NCBI GenBank assembly: GCA_947623455.1
Contig: OX392529.1
Location: 56,005,186 to 56,069,185 of the forward strand
Length of the DNA stretch: 64,000 nt
Direction: 5' to 3'
Source of the DNA: Mimachlamys varia
Taxonomy: Eukaryota; Mollusca; Bivalvia; Pectinida; Pectinidae
Shown here: positions 38,701 through 48,945 of the stretch, one piece after another
How the letters are laid out: each line of letters starts with the position of its first letter
How positions within the stretch are numbered: position 1 is the stretch's first letter
The notes under the pieces: model-generated
Databases searched by the model: none
Told to the model about the DNA's origin: nothing
Seen by the model: the letters and a program-made list of their open reading frames with translations, nothing else
Program-made: the position numbers and the translations under genes

Positions 38701-41700
38701 TCAGCTGAAATACTAACTGACAAACGACAAATCATGAAGTGATGGAGGGCTCGTGCAGAAAGGGGGGGTATCCCCCAGAAAATTTTCCCAGAAATGAGTT
38801 TTGGTGTATCCCGAATGCTAAATTTGTACTATTTCCTCTCCTTGAATAAGTTATAGATTAGAAAACAAAAATGAAATAGAAAACTCAACTACATTATAGT
38901 CCACAGGACAGATAAACAGAGCATATTTACTGAATGTTATCTCAAGAAATAGATTTGATATTGTAAAGCTGCATTTTCGCCTACACAGATTTGTTATATT
39001 TTGCAAAATATCTAGTACATGTAAAATTGTTTAACTAAAAAAAAACAACTAATTTTAGGTATATAACGACTGCTGTAGACAGACAGTTACCTCCCCTTAC
39101 ATGTGCCATCGTCTCCCTGGATCAGTGTCAAATGTTCAGTTTTGTCCCTATGAGGATGTCCTTGGCGTGGGCCATGAACGGGGCTTCGAGAGTCTACTCA
39201 TCCCAGGTAAGTTAGAGGTTTAAGAATGACATATTTCTGGAAATCTGTTTTTCAATTGTCAGTTTTAATATTTTGAAGATTTTACTGCCTAAACACAAAT
39301 TGCCATTGCAGCTGTAGATGTATGATCATACCCGTTAACCCTCCCTCATTTTGATGAAAACCTTACCTCTTTCCCTCCAAATCTCCCCATTTAAACCCAA
39401 ACTGACACAAACTCAAAAGCTACACCCTGTGGTAAAATGATCTCCTAGTTACTGTGGTGTGTGTGTAATGATCATAACATTTGTGTCTGGATCAAATTAA
39501 ATACTTTTATGCCCCAGCCATGAAATGGGGGGCATATAGTGTTACCCGTGTCTGTCCCATCCCGTCCGGCCCCATGGTAATGTAACCAGCTGGGAGAGGG
39601 GGTATTTATGTCTCACAGAAATTTCTAGTTAGATTCATTTTGATACCTAAAAATTAAAAGAAAAAATTGAGCAATGCAGTTTCAGTCATTTTTCACACAA
39701 TTTCTCCCTCATTTTAAATGTGGAATGAGGGAGATCTCCCTCATTGGAGGTTTCAGAGGTTAACACTTTTTTGTATGCTCTTTCCACTAGTTGTATAAAG
39801 GTATTATTTTCTTAATATATAAAAATGTTTGTGAATGTCTTTAGAATTCCAAACAATGATAATAGATGTTCAATGCTTTCTCCAACCAAAAGATTGTTTT
39901 GACATAAATGCTTATAATAACATCTACAAATTGCTTGTTTATTCTAGTTTCCAAACTTCTACCATGCTAGCTTTCAAACTTTCTTTTTGTAGTGGAAGTG
40001 ATAAAGTTTAAGACACATCAAGAACAAAATTGTTTTTCCTACATCACTGTCTGTAGGTTTGTCAAACATTCACGTGTAAACGATGTGCATTGTCGATTAG
40101 GTTGCCTTACATGTGTGAGCTTTAGGGATTTTCCCTTTATCTCACTAATAGAGCATCGGGCTGGAGAGCCAAGGGTTGTAAGTTCGAGCCCCAGCGAGGC
40201 ATTATCTTTATCACTTTTCCTCGTCTTAGTTCATGTCTGGAATTCTTTCCTGCACACTTTCATCATTTGGACATTCTTTGCATATAATTTTGTATAAGAC
40301 TCTAGTTCACACATTGTCTGGTTAATTTATGTTAAGTGCTGATCTTTGTTTAACTTACAGGTGCTGGTGAACCAAACTTTGATGCCCTTGAAGCGAATCC
40401 CTTCCAAAGTAAAAAACAGCGACGCCAGGCTGAGGTCAAGATGCTGCTAGACAAGGTATAAATTGTTGACCTGTTTTTTGATTGGTCGATTCTTAGTGTC
40501 CTTACTCCTGAAGGAGGCGATATAGATGATAGAATGAGGAGATGTGATACAGATTGGCTTGTACAAGGGGTTAAGAGAAAATAAACAGAATAATTATACA
40601 TTGTCATTAATTTCTATATAATCATATATGTGTTATTTATACAATTTGTATCCATGTATATATTTATGTATACACCAGTATACATTGTGATCCAGGTATT
40701 CATATCATCTACAATAGAAGATTTGCCACTATGATCATGTCAGAATACTGGATCATCTATCTCTGTGACTTCAAAACATCTTTTTTAGGAATGTCTAGTT
40801 GGAGCAGTAGTAGAGGCCGTCAGTATTTCTGGCAAGGCGATTTGGTGCCGTAGATTCAAGGCCTGGACAGAGCATGAGTCAAAAACTGTCTTCCTTCGTC
40901 AATTGTGTTTCTGTGTTATTTATCAAAATATTAAACACTATTTATCATATACACTTAGTGTTGTTGATCCGAAGGTTAAAATGTGAATGAGGTAGTTGTG
41001 TTAATATATTATCAAGTTTACACATATACAGTGTCGTACATCTGTATTTTATTTAACTTACAGATCCCAGCGGACATGATTCACCTGAATGATAGAATTG
41101 GCGAGATCGACATCAAAACTTTCAAGCAGCGGATCGAGTTAACGAATAGTATCAAGGTACGAACTGTATCTGTATTTTATACAGTAAACACAGGTGTAAT
41201 GTAACATAAACTTAAATATGTCTCGGGCAACTTTGAGGATTGGAGCATTTAAAACTGTTTGGCCGTCCTTTGATTCCTCATGCTGGTGACAAGTTTAAGT
41301 TGTAAATGACATTTGAAATCTCAAGAGGGTTTGAAATAAAAGTGGTAGATAATTATCAGGTTTTTTTTAAAGGTGATTGCAGCCAAAATGTAGTTTTATA
41401 TGTATAGAAAATAAAATGTAGAAATCCTTTAGAAGAATAAATATTTGAAGTTCGGAAAACAACATGTACCCAGTAACCTGCAATAATTTCTGTCTTCTCA
41501 TTCAGTGAATAATCTGTGTTGAATTCACATACTATATACGAGCCAGTTATTTTTCACAGGAATGATATTTAAAATTTGAATATGTAAATCTAATTTCCCC
41601 CTTTTGAGTAAAAATTGTGAAACATTGACTTGCAAAAATAAATGGTATTGTTATCATAACGCTACACTGATATTGTTTAATTTGCTGTATATATAACGAA

Positions 41701-42218
41701 AAATTTGTTACAGTACACTTGGGTGTTGACTAAACCTCTGATACTTGATTATCACAGACAGGATTTGGCCTGACAGGATGAAAGCTAGGTTTCTACCAAA
41801 ATACCCATTGATGTCTGTTTCCTGGTCATCGTTTTAATAGCCACTCCATTGATATCTAAGTCTCCGTGTTACTTTTTCATTAAGGAGATGATGTACGTAA
41901 GGTTGATGGAGTTATCTCCCTTAACTAAAACTATTGCACTTTACTGCAATAATTAACGACCGATGCAATAAAATACTGATGATTTGTCCATTTCAGTCTT
42001 TGAAACCCGAGTTGATGGACTATACTCCAAAGTACAAGATGAAAGGAAAAAATAAAGGAAGGAAGAGAGAACAGAGGAAAAAAGGGGTGGTGGAGGAACG
42101 ACAGAGGAAGGCAGTGAGACAAGAAATGAAGAAAAAGTCAGACACAGCCCGCGGTAATCGGGACAGAGCTTCAACACCAGGCAGTGTGCTGAACAGATTC
42201 CAACGGACACAATCATGA
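26780..42218 (+). CDS. WDR46: WDR46 (BING4/Utp7) nucleolar WD40 protein, 15 coding exons, 619 aa
   Basis: Exons: 26780-26806, 28203-28301, 28911-29099, 29977-30054, 30385-30497, 31401-31488, 31949-32115, 35828-35978, 36439-36574, 37078-37177, 37862-38015, 39059-39206, 40361-40455, 41064-41156, 41997-42218. The phases all fit and the total is 1860 nt. Order: Lys-rich N-terminus; conserved [41 protein letters not shown]40 propeller ([69 protein letters not shown]); the BING4CT segment [20 protein letters not shown] and [16 protein letters not shown]; basic C-terminal tail. Known role: part of the small-subunit processome that makes 18S rRNA (yeast Utp7). Human WDR46 is 610 aa, so the length fits. 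The exon 3 donor (AAG|GTTCAC) is weak. The first exon encodes only nine residues; its Met lies 43 bp past the edge of the mobile block. Confidence 0.95.
27200..27960 (+). pseudogene. non-LTR retrotransposon RT fragment in WDR46 intron 1
   Basis: Reading across frames gives [59 protein letters not shown] and [17 protein letters not shown]. This is the standard order of RT motifs in jockey/CR1-like elements, including the catalytic FADD. Stops and frameshifts break it at least four times. It differs from the 18722-20368 element. It joins a truncated SINE tail at about 27960. Confidence 0.85.
27960..28090 (+). repeat. SINE-like tail repeat, truncated copy
   Basis: Shares 'catgagt-aaaaa-tgtc', 'ttcttcgtca-ttgtgtttctg', 'tatcatatacact' and 'gtgttgttgatccgaaggtt' with 40795-40990. 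Here only the 3' part remains, fused to the RT fragment. Confidence 0.65.
29410..29536. mobile_element. foldback MITE in WDR46 intron 3
   Basis: Left aatcacggtataaaaagagc and right ttctataccgtgattca are inverted; the inner arms gtttggaaatgtgac / gtcacatttccaaac also pair. The whole 127 bp can form a hairpin. Confidence 0.7.
29567..29754. mobile_element. mariner-type MITE (CAGTAAAACCCC ends, TA duplication)
   Basis: Starts cagtaaaaccccacttact and ends agtggggttttactg, with TA on both sides. A second copy is at 43161-43347. Internal similarity includes 'gaggaatacat', 'ggttggttgaata' and 'attcaagt-aaccg'. Confidence 0.8.
29757..29826 (+). repeat. three-copy 26-bp tandem repeat
   Basis: The unit ttgacttttctgtcctaaat, plus a few variable bases, occurs three times directly after the MITE. 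Confidence 0.7.
30498..31160 (+). repeat. 73-bp minisatellite beginning at the WDR46 exon 5 donor, 9 copies
   Basis: The unit begins gtaagattttagatctgtgg and ends ctgagggagg. Copies begin at about 30498, 30571, 30646, 30721, 30794, 30866, 30939, 31012 and 31085. The first unit starts exactly at the intron 5 GT, so most later copies repeat a GG|GTAA-like donor context. Confidence 0.9.
31550..31670 (-). repeat. SINE-like fragment with tRNA T-arm motif
   Basis: On the minus strand, tcggggttcgattccccga (plus-strand 31625-31643) folds as a tRNA-type T arm with B-box core. No D arm or anticodon arm is recognisable, so it is a remnant, not a tRNA gene. Confidence 0.45.
32855..35815 (+). repeat. 36-bp minisatellite in WDR46 intron 7, about 80 copies
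   Basis: The unit gaccttgtcctattacacca + gagtaagataaagttt repeats over about 2.96 kb. Variants (ccaga/ctaga, cctatt/cctgtt, inserted ataaag or gttcttt) recur in blocks, so larger segments have been duplicated. For example, the run around 33955-34200 resembles 35280-35400 and 35695-35815. It ends about 13 bp before the exon 8 acceptor. Confidence 0.95.
37331..37600. mobile_element. MITE of the 'ccaggggttacgctcacctacgctctctaca' family, WDR46 intron 10
   Basis: Left arm ccaggggttacgctcaccta with a second partial copy at 37377; core 'ttgaccctttgatgtacatc'; inverted right arm tagagagcgtaggtgagtgc. Same family as 5845, 45700 and 48340. Confidence 0.65.
37720..37740. repeat. (TA)n microsatellite
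   Basis: About ten AT dinucleotides (tatatatatatatatata) upstream of the exon 11 acceptor of WDR46. Confidence 0.8.
38005..38290 (+). repeat. 43-bp minisatellite that copies the WDR46 exon 11 splice donor, 7 copies
   Basis: The unit acatagtggaggtaagattt + gggaaaaaacatgggtactagct starts at 38005, 38048, 38091 and on to about 38263. The first 11 bases of unit one are the last codons of exon 11 (the donor is GGAG|GTAAGA at 38015/38016). Each further unit therefore carries the same exon end and a perfect donor. Confidence 0.95.
39505..39610 (+). repeat. dispersed repeat fragment, 'tatgcccc...catgaaatggggggcatatagtgttaccc'
   Basis: Matches the reverse complement of the right half of 42514-42977 (tttcatggggggcata, catgggtaacactttatgc). 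It is a partial copy in WDR46 intron 12. Confidence 0.55.
40120..40200 (+). repeat. tRNA-derived SINE head or tRNA pseudogene
   Basis: tctcactaatagagcatcgg resembles the A box and D arm; gttgtaagttcgagccccag has a B box and T-arm; it ends gcgaggc. The acceptor stem does not pair and the anticodon arm is poor, so this is not a functional tRNA. Confidence 0.5.
40795..40990 (+). repeat. tRNA-like SINE, fuller copy, WDR46 intron 13
   Basis: The head gtctagttggagcagtagta-gaggcc and gccgtagattcaaggcctgg resembles degenerate A and B boxes. The tail ends gtgttgttgatccgaaggtt. The same tail occurs at 27960-28090. Confidence 0.55.
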
Positions 42219-42513
42219 TTTCATAATATTAAAGTTATTGTTACAAATGTAATGTTTGTCATGTTTATATAGAGGTTCCGTAACTGATGGCGGTTTGTTG
42301 ACCAAGAATGCTTTCATTTATTGTGATCTAAAAAGTTGAACCAGAGTTGTTTGTTTATAAAATATGACAAGACTTGGAAATTGTTTGTTTATAAAATATG
42401 ATTAGACTTGGAAATTATGTGTTATCAGGCAAGATCTGACAAAGCCTTACAGTGCCTACATAAATATTACAGTTCTGCCAGGGTTTACACTACCAGGTAG
42501 GAAGTGATACATC
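42219..42513 (+). other. WDR46 3' flank
   Basis: A possible polyadenylation hexamer ATTAAA lies about 12 nt after the stop. Further down is an approximately 40-bp tandem duplication, ttgtttataaaatatgac/att + agacttggaaatt (42345-42420). No gene is seen. Confidence 0.4.
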
Positions 42514-42977
42514 AACAAGAGGTCCAGAGGGCCAGTATCACTCACCTGAATACAGTTATGTCTAAACAATCATAGGGAAATTTGGACAATATCCCATTAT
42601 TTCTTTATAGCTAGAAATGTCTGTAAGACATAAATGCCCCCTCCCCCATATGAAGTTAGCTCTTCATGCTTATTATGTATGCCAAGTTTGATGACAAATC
42701 AGATCAGCAGTTATTTTAATAAGCTGGTTATATTACCATTGGACGGGACACAACACAACAGGCCGGATGGACATGGGTAACACTTTATGCTCCCCCCCCC
42801 CCCCCCCCAATTTCATGGGGGGCATAAAAAAGGATTTCAAATAGTTAACTATATTTCCCCCTATTTCACTGCTCCTCGTGGACCCAGGGGTCAGGTGGGT
42901 GGGTAGGTCAGACCCATGGTATACACAACTTGACCAACATCGATCTTAATCTATCCTTCGGACCAAGTAAGCTAAAA
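42514..42977. mobile_element. short relative of the 3396-4888 element
   Basis: Begins aacaagaggtccagagggcc...cactcacctg and ends accaagtaagctaaaata, the same termini as the intronic element but without its 145-bp units. It contains an 18-C run at 42791-42808. Confidence 0.6.
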
Positions 42978-43160
42978 TAAATTGTTCAAGGATTGACGGA
43001 TGACCGGCAATCTAAGGATGAAAGGTGATTTGCCACCCCATGTGCTGATGGTACATTTAAATGGTTTGTTCATAGAAGTTAAAAGTTCTTGTAACATACA
43101 GCATTAATCACAGGATATTGAACCAAAGGGTTGTGAATACATAAATTGACATTTGAAATA

Positions 43161-43347
43161 CAGTAAAACCCAACTTACTTGAACTTCACGTAACTTGTAG
43201 GGACCTGATCAATAGTTCGAGGAATACATTGTATTCAAGTTATCTGAGGTTGGTTGAATATGTAGGAACTTGTTCAGGACCAAATGAACTGTTCAACGAA
43301 TGAGGGGTATTCAAGTCAACCGGGTTCAAGTAAGTGGGGTTTTACTG
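43161..43347. mobile_element. mariner-type MITE, second copy (CAGTAAAACCC ends, TA duplication)
   Basis: Same ends, length and internal blocks as 29567-29754, with TA at 43159-43160 and 43348-43349. Confidence 0.8.
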
Positions 43348-43532
43348 TACATGACATTTTGAGATGGTAAAATGAAAACAAGTTATTACATTAGTTTCAA
43401 AATAATTTAATACATATAGGAGCACTGCTATTTCATTCATTTAAAAGCAATATATTAAAACAAAATCTTTCATGCACATAACAATCATTTGCTTTTAAAA
43501 TAATAAACTTTTTAGGTCACCAACAATTTATA

Positions 43533-43675
43533 CAGTATAACTTGTCTAAACAAGCCCCTGTCTATTCCGGCCTTACAGTTCAGTCCCACTATTTCCCTCT
43601 GATCTCATATCCAACCTCTACAAACCGGCCAAACAATTTGGTCCCAATGACATCCGATTTAGACAAGTTACACTG
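43533..43675. mobile_element. mariner-type MITE, different family
   Basis: Starts cagtataacttgtctaaac and ends tttagacaagttacactg, with TA on each side. Confidence 0.7.
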
Positions 43676-43880
43676 TACAATGATTTAAAGCTATCTGAAC
43701 ACAAATAATAGTAAACGGTGTATCTGTCCGCGTCTAAAACAGATTTGTAACTACAGGAAGTCCAGATTTTCCGGTGTATAATACAAATGACCAGCAATAA
43801 TGCTATTATAATTAATCGGGGACTAGGATAGGGATTTGGTCACTCAATACACACCACTGAAAGGTGGTCTTTATATAATA

Positions 43881-43940
43881 AAGATGACGTAACACACACA
43901 TATGCTGCACCTCTTAAATTTAGAAATAGATACAGTATGC
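43881..43940 (+). repeat. 60-bp repeat shared with 63103-63160
   Basis: acgtaacacacacatatgct + gcacctcttaaatttag-aatagatacagta is repeated in the same orientation about 19.2 kb away with very few differences. Confidence 0.7.
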
Positions 43941-45699
43941 AAAATGTAGAACCAAAAGCATCACTTCAGAGCTGATACAAAATTATTTACTGAATGAACT
44001 ATTTACATGTACATTATGTACATTTAACAGTATGCAAGATAAACAACCTGCAAAGCATCTTGTACAGATGCATACAGTATACTATAGGCCTTGTTATTTC
44101 CCTTGATAGGCCACAATGGTGGATACAAAATGGATTTTAAGGAACTGCTTTTGTAATGACTTGGTGCCATGTGACATTCGGATGATGAAATTCCCATTAC
44201 ATATTTACAAATTTGTTCCAAAAACATTTTCCAATGAAGTCATTGTATGGCAAACAAGGGAGATAACAACACTTTTGAGATAGGCCTATAAGCAAGGCCA
44301 ATGTAAACTGTACGACCATTAAATTAAAACATCTTTGCTGTTGAAACTTAGTTTCCTTAGCTGGCGTTAAGACTTGGACATTTTGACTGGTAGATGTCTG
44401 GTCTGGAGCCCCCAAACCAGATATGGTGTCGGGCCGGGGCCAGAGGAAACTCAGGCTACTGAAACCCTTTCTGGGTGTAAAGAACACTATATCATAATAG
44501 CACCATGAGATAAAGACTCCTGGACTAATTTTTGGGGTTTCATTGTACCAACCAAAGTGCCCACTGTTTTATAAATCTGCCAGGTTTTGGTTTATGCACA
44601 AACTTTCATTTATCCCTTACGTTTTTTTATTTCATAGTTAGTGAATAGTAGTCATTGAAAGATTATAGCCAAAACAGAACTGAATTATCAATCTGAAGGT
44701 AAAAACCCTGCAGACCACTGGTATACGGTCTAGGGAAGGTAACTCCTTTGAACACTTAAGCATTTCTTCTAACTAGAGAAAATGTTATGGAATCTCTTGT
44801 TGCTTAAGTAGTGGAAATCTGACTAGTATAATAACTCTTAGAAACTTTTACCAGAAATCTGTAAAACATCTGTAAAAAGTCCAATTATATTGTCTAAAAT
44901 AATGCTCATGGTAACATGTGTGTGGTTTAGTTCAGTTAACTTTTTTCTTCTGTATCAACTCTATAAGATTTTTTTCAATAAGCCAAAACGACTGGTGATG
45001 CAAAGTTAAACTAATAAGGCTGCACAGAAAAAGATCATTACATATAGAGATTTAACTAACAATTAAATGTCTCATATGGGAATATTTTTAAGATAAAATC
45101 AACTTGGTGTTGATTTTTTGAGACAGAATTACCATATATGTGCCATTTACAAGTAAATAGGATAACAATGGTAGGTTTTGATTCGGAACTAATACCCCCC
45201 CCCCCCTACTCCTTAAAGTCTACTGAATTACAGAATAGACAAGTGATTAGCAAACAAATTAATTACATGTACTAGCAACTGAGTTATAAACAGTTGATAT
45301 ATCACAGTGGCAAGTATGTACAAATTTTTAGCTTGATCAACTTCTCAATTTGATGCTTGAGGATTAGCTCATTTAAGACATTAACCCTTGAAGACACATT
45401 TAAACTCTTCCAATTAAAAGATTGGGACAGTTCATTATGAGTCTTGAGCCCACCTGGGGCACCTTATCCACAAGCAAGGGGTGACAAAAACTGCTCTTAC
45501 ATTATCAAATACTATAGCACCAAAATAAAAGGGACTGTACATATCACAGTAGTTTGTGTCCAAAAGGAGTTAGGACAACACACCAAAATCCATTCAGTAA
45601 TTTTCTGTTGTCCTCAATAATTGAACAGATCTTGCTGTATTGCCCTTGTTCCTTTTGGTCATCATCATCGTCATATATTAAGCTTTTAAGAATTTTCAT
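43941..45699. other. intergenic, no gene recognised
   Basis: AT-rich sequence with a C run at about 45196-45205. The minus-strand open frames here (67 and 96 aa) have no recognisable domain or exon context. Confidence 0.4.
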
Positions 45700-46025
45700 C
45701 CTAAATATCCAGGGGTTATGTTCACCTACACTCTCTACACCCCTGGAACATGTCATGGCAAAACTGAATGTTCATTGTATGCTACCATGCTGATGAGACA
45801 AGAACATTGGTTCGACCCTTTGATGTACATCAAAAGAATGTCATGGTCACACAAGGGTAAAACAAGCTTTGAAGTTGGTTGCGGCTCCTTTGTAATCTTC
45901 AAAATACAGGTATCAGACAAGCGATTGGTAATTTTTTTTACCTGAGCGTGCCTTCAGTTTTTCTATGACATATTTTAGGGGTGTAGAGAGCGAAGGTGAG
46001 TGTAACGTTTGGACATCAAGATGTA
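45700..46025. mobile_element. MITE of the 'tagagagcgtaggtgag' family, fullest copy
   Basis: The left arm tatccaggggttatgttcac, followed by ctacactctctacacccctgga, is inverted in the right arm aggggtgtagagagcgaagg. The core holds catgctgatgagacaagaac and cgaccctttgatgtacatca. It is downstream of the RING gene. Confidence 0.7.
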
Positions 46026-46436
46026 TGCAGAATGTACCCACATTATCTTTTCTACAACAAATTACTTTTCCCCTCCCAGCCCACACACAGTACAGTAGTG
46101 CTAACACCAGTTTAGTTAAGGAGTGACCTAATCACTAACTGACATCTTTATGCAATAACAGTAGACACTTGGTTAGTAAAGTAATACGTCTGCATGTACC
46201 AGGTATTTCTGTACATGTATTACTAAAGTAAAAGTCTTTTGGGAAAGTTGTATTGTTCAGATCATTTTTCGAAATACTTGAGCTGCTAAGTCAATCCTAA
46301 ACATTTCATTTTCAATTGTTATGAATTCTACTACCCCTTAAACTTTAAATAGGGTTGTTACTAAAGGATCTAAACTTTTTGTCAATCATGATTTCTGTGA
46401 TATTCATATCAATTTAATGTTATTCTATTGGTAGTT

Positions 46437-47999
46437 TTATTGGTGATTGTAGTTTTGTTGGTGATTGAGCACAGCATTCAAAAACATGTCTGGATTCACA
46501 CTCATCCGGCTGGAGATATCGACTAGCTCCTGGATACCACCCCCTCCCGCATCAGTAAGATGCTGCTGCATTGAAGCAAAAAATGCCCCTGCATCTTCAT
46601 CTATTTGACCTAGATTATTGTATATTGCTTCAGTTTCATAAATACGAACTTTCCCTGATTTTTCGTCCCCCACTAGCAGCCTATCTTGACAGTCAATGGC
46701 TATGCAGTTTGGATTTCCTGCCAATTCTGTATCATTTGGCAGAACAAGTCCTTGAAGCTTAGCCGATGAGTTTAACACAAGTATCATACCTGATGCATCG
46801 TCATATACAAACAAATTTCCCTTGGAGTCGCAGGACATTGATTTCGGTTTAAAACCTCGATACTTGGGGTTTGAGAAACTACCCCCACGATTCCTTGTTG
46901 GAAATCCATTAGGTCGGACGTAAGTCAATGGAGCTACACCCTCCCTCAGAAAGAACACACTTTGCCTTTTATCATCGGCAATACAAATCTGTCCATGTTT
47001 AAGATTACTGGCAAGGGAGACAATCGTGCCATAGGCTACACCTCGTTGGTTACACTGTATTGAGTTGATGATAGTACCTTGAGGGTCGTACACGAGTATA
47101 ATGCTTTCTTGTTGTACAGACGTCCGGTTAACTGCAGTCACAACTAGACACCCTGTCGGCAACATGAGAATGCACTGTGGGCTGAGACTGTCCGTCGTAC
47201 TGACATATTCCCTTATTTGGGAGTCTCTATTATATGACATCACAGAGTGATAATTCTCTAACACCATGAGAAGAGAACCATCGATGTGTAGTGCAATGTC
47301 CAACAGTCTCCCATCCACAAATTTTCGATCAAGTTCAGTGCCTTGAGAATCATACTTTATAATGAATGGGCCGTTTTCTACAAGGATCCACATTTTGTTC
47401 TCTTTGGTCACCACAATTTTGGTGACCTTGATTGACTGTGCAGATTGTTGTTCACATTGAAAAGAACTTACCATCCTTCCTGTTATGATACTCTGGGCCT
47501 TACCCTGAAGTTGTAGCAGAAGATTGTCCCTCATGCTGCGATGAGAGCCATCCAACTCTAATCCATCACTAAACTCATCATCTTGTGATGCAGTGCGTCG
47601 AAATCCTCTCATCTCATTTTCTGGGTGGTGGTGTTTTTGATAGCACGAAGCACACATCTGACCATCACAGTAAGAACATCTCCCCGATTTCTTTTGAAAG
47701 TCTGTCAGAATAGTGTCACATACATTACACGTAGAAGTTACTGATTCCCCCGACGATGTAGGAACATAATAGTTTGGCATAAACTTTCCTACACCTTCTG
47801 TCGGTACTTTGTTCTTTTTCCTACATATTGGACAAACTAGCTCATCTGCATTGTATCCAGAGGCAAGTAAATCTTCGAGACACTTCCGACACATTGTGTG
47901 ACTGCACGGTAAAATCTTTGGGTTTTTGTAAGTGTCCATACAGATGGGGCATAACTCTGGCTGGAGGTCAGGAACATTTCTATAGTCCCCACCAGCCAT
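46437..47999 (-). CDS. TRIM-like RING/B-box protein with C-terminal beta-propeller, 520 aa, single coding exon
   Basis: RING-HC finger: C17, C20, C32, H34, C37, C40, C56, C59 (CPIC...CSHTMCRKC...CPIC). A B-box-like zinc finger follows: C91, C94, C108, C111, C116, C119 and a His cluster 123-125. There is no clear coiled coil, only a short linker (about 145-185). Residues 190-480 contain repeated strand motifs of NHL type (GNLFVYDDASGMILVLNSSA; DRLLVGDEKSGKVRIYE). The tail is rich in Gln and Asn. RING proteins of this type are E3 ubiquitin ligases, and NHL-type propellers bind RNA or protein; the substrate is unknown. Bivalves carry many such genes, some linked to immunity, but no orthologue can be named. 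The acceptor TTTCAG just upstream shows a 5' UTR intron. The TAA stop overlaps an AATAAA hexamer. Confidence 0.9.
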   Translation of the reverse strand: MAGGDYRNVPDLQPELCPICMDTYKNPKILPCSHTMCRKCLEDLLASGYNADELVCPICRKKNKVPTEGVGKFMPNYYVPTSSGESVTSTCNVCDTILTDFQKKSGRCSYCDGQMCASCYQKHHHPENEMRGFRRTASQDDEFSDGLELDGSHRSMRDNLLLQLQGKAQSIITGRMVSSFQCEQQSAQSIKVTKIVVTKENKMWILVENGPFIIKYDSQGTELDRKFVDGRLLDIALHIDGSLLMVLENYHSVMSYNRDSQIREYVSTTDSLSPQCILMLPTGCLVVTAVNRTSVQQESIILVYDPQGTIINSIQCNQRGVAYGTIVSLASNLKHGQICIADDKRQSVFFLREGVAPLTYVRPNGFPTRNRGGSFSNPKYRGFKPKSMSCDSKGNLFVYDDASGMILVLNSSAKLQGLVLPNDTELAGNPNCIAIDCQDRLLVGDEKSGKVRIYETEAIYNNLGQIDEDAGAFFASMQQHLTDAGGGGIQELVDISSRMSVNPDMFLNAVLNHQQNYNHQ

Positions 48000-48030
48000 G
48001 TTTGGCTGTGATAAAGGTACCCTCTGACCT
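48000..48030 (-). other. 5' UTR part of the RING gene's coding exon
   Basis: On the minus strand ...TTCATTTCAG precedes the leader GTCAGAGGGTACC and the first ATG (47999). The upstream non-coding exon was not located. Confidence 0.55.
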
Positions 48031-48339
48031 GAAATGAATAAAGAAAAAATGTTTTGTAATTAATGGGAATTTAAACATTCAAAGTTGTACATAGAGGACC
48101 AGAATATAGTGTTAAGATACTTTATGAAGAAAGTGACAAAATATGGGCCTTCTCGTGTCCCAAATTCTACGTATTGCCATGACTTCATCGCCTATTCAAT
48201 CTGGGACCTTGTGAACATTAGTTAGAAGGATGCTCATCCAATCTGGTGACACGGTCGCTGACAAAAGACCTGAGGTGGTACTCATGAAACCGTGCTCATG
48301 CTCAAAGCATGTATTACATGTATATGGATGCTCGAGCCC

Positions 48340-48672
48340 ATCCTCAATATCCAGGGTTTAAGATCAACTATGCGCTCTACACCCCTGGAATATATCATGG
48401 CAAAACTGAAAACATGCTAAAGTAAAATAACATGACCAATCGCTAGGCTGCATGCCTGTCCTTTGAAGATTACAAAGAATCCGGAGCCGCAACCAACTTC
48501 AAAGCCTGTCAATGTGACCACGACATTCTTTTGATGTACATTGTACATCAAAAGAGTGACTCTTTTTGCCTCATCGAAAAGGTGACACACACATGTACAG
48601 AGCCTTCAGTTTTGCTTTGACATATTCCAGGGGTGTAGAGAGCGTAGGTGATCATTACTCATGGATATCAAG
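48340..48672. mobile_element. MITE of the 'tagagagcgtaggtgag' family
   Basis: Left arm atatccagggtttaagatca + actatgcgctctacacccctgga; inverted right arm ccaggggtgtagagagcgta + ggtgatcattac. The inner arms caaagaatccggagccgcaa etc. overlap family cores. Confidence 0.65.
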
Positions 48673-48807
48673 GATATATGGTTTAAGCCAGCTTTCTTGT
48701 ATCTCAACTTAATTATGTTTACGATAAAAAAAAAGTATCACCTTCTTTGGTTTTGACACTAATAGCGGGATGATGATCAGATGTAATTGATTAATCAGTA
48801 ATTGACC

Positions 48808-48945
48808 CTCTTCTGGTTTGGTCATTGCATTATGATTTCGGATCTTCTGGTTTGGTCATTGCATTATAATTTCAGATCTTCTGATTTGGTCATTGCATTA
48901 TAATTTGGGATCTTCTGATGTGGTCTAGCATTATAATTTCGGATG
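48808..48945 (+). repeat. four-copy tandem repeat of about 42 bp
   Basis: The unit tcttctggtttggtcattgc + attataatttcgga is repeated, with small deletions in the last copy. Confidence 0.8.

Noticed and set aside
40120..40200. Functional tRNA gene
   Set aside because: A- and B-box-like parts, but no paired acceptor stem and a poor anticodon arm.
41931..42218. Minus-strand open frames opposite WDR46 exon 15
   Set aside because: Antisense of the Lys/Arg/Glu-rich exon, giving Ser/Phe/Pro-rich shadows.
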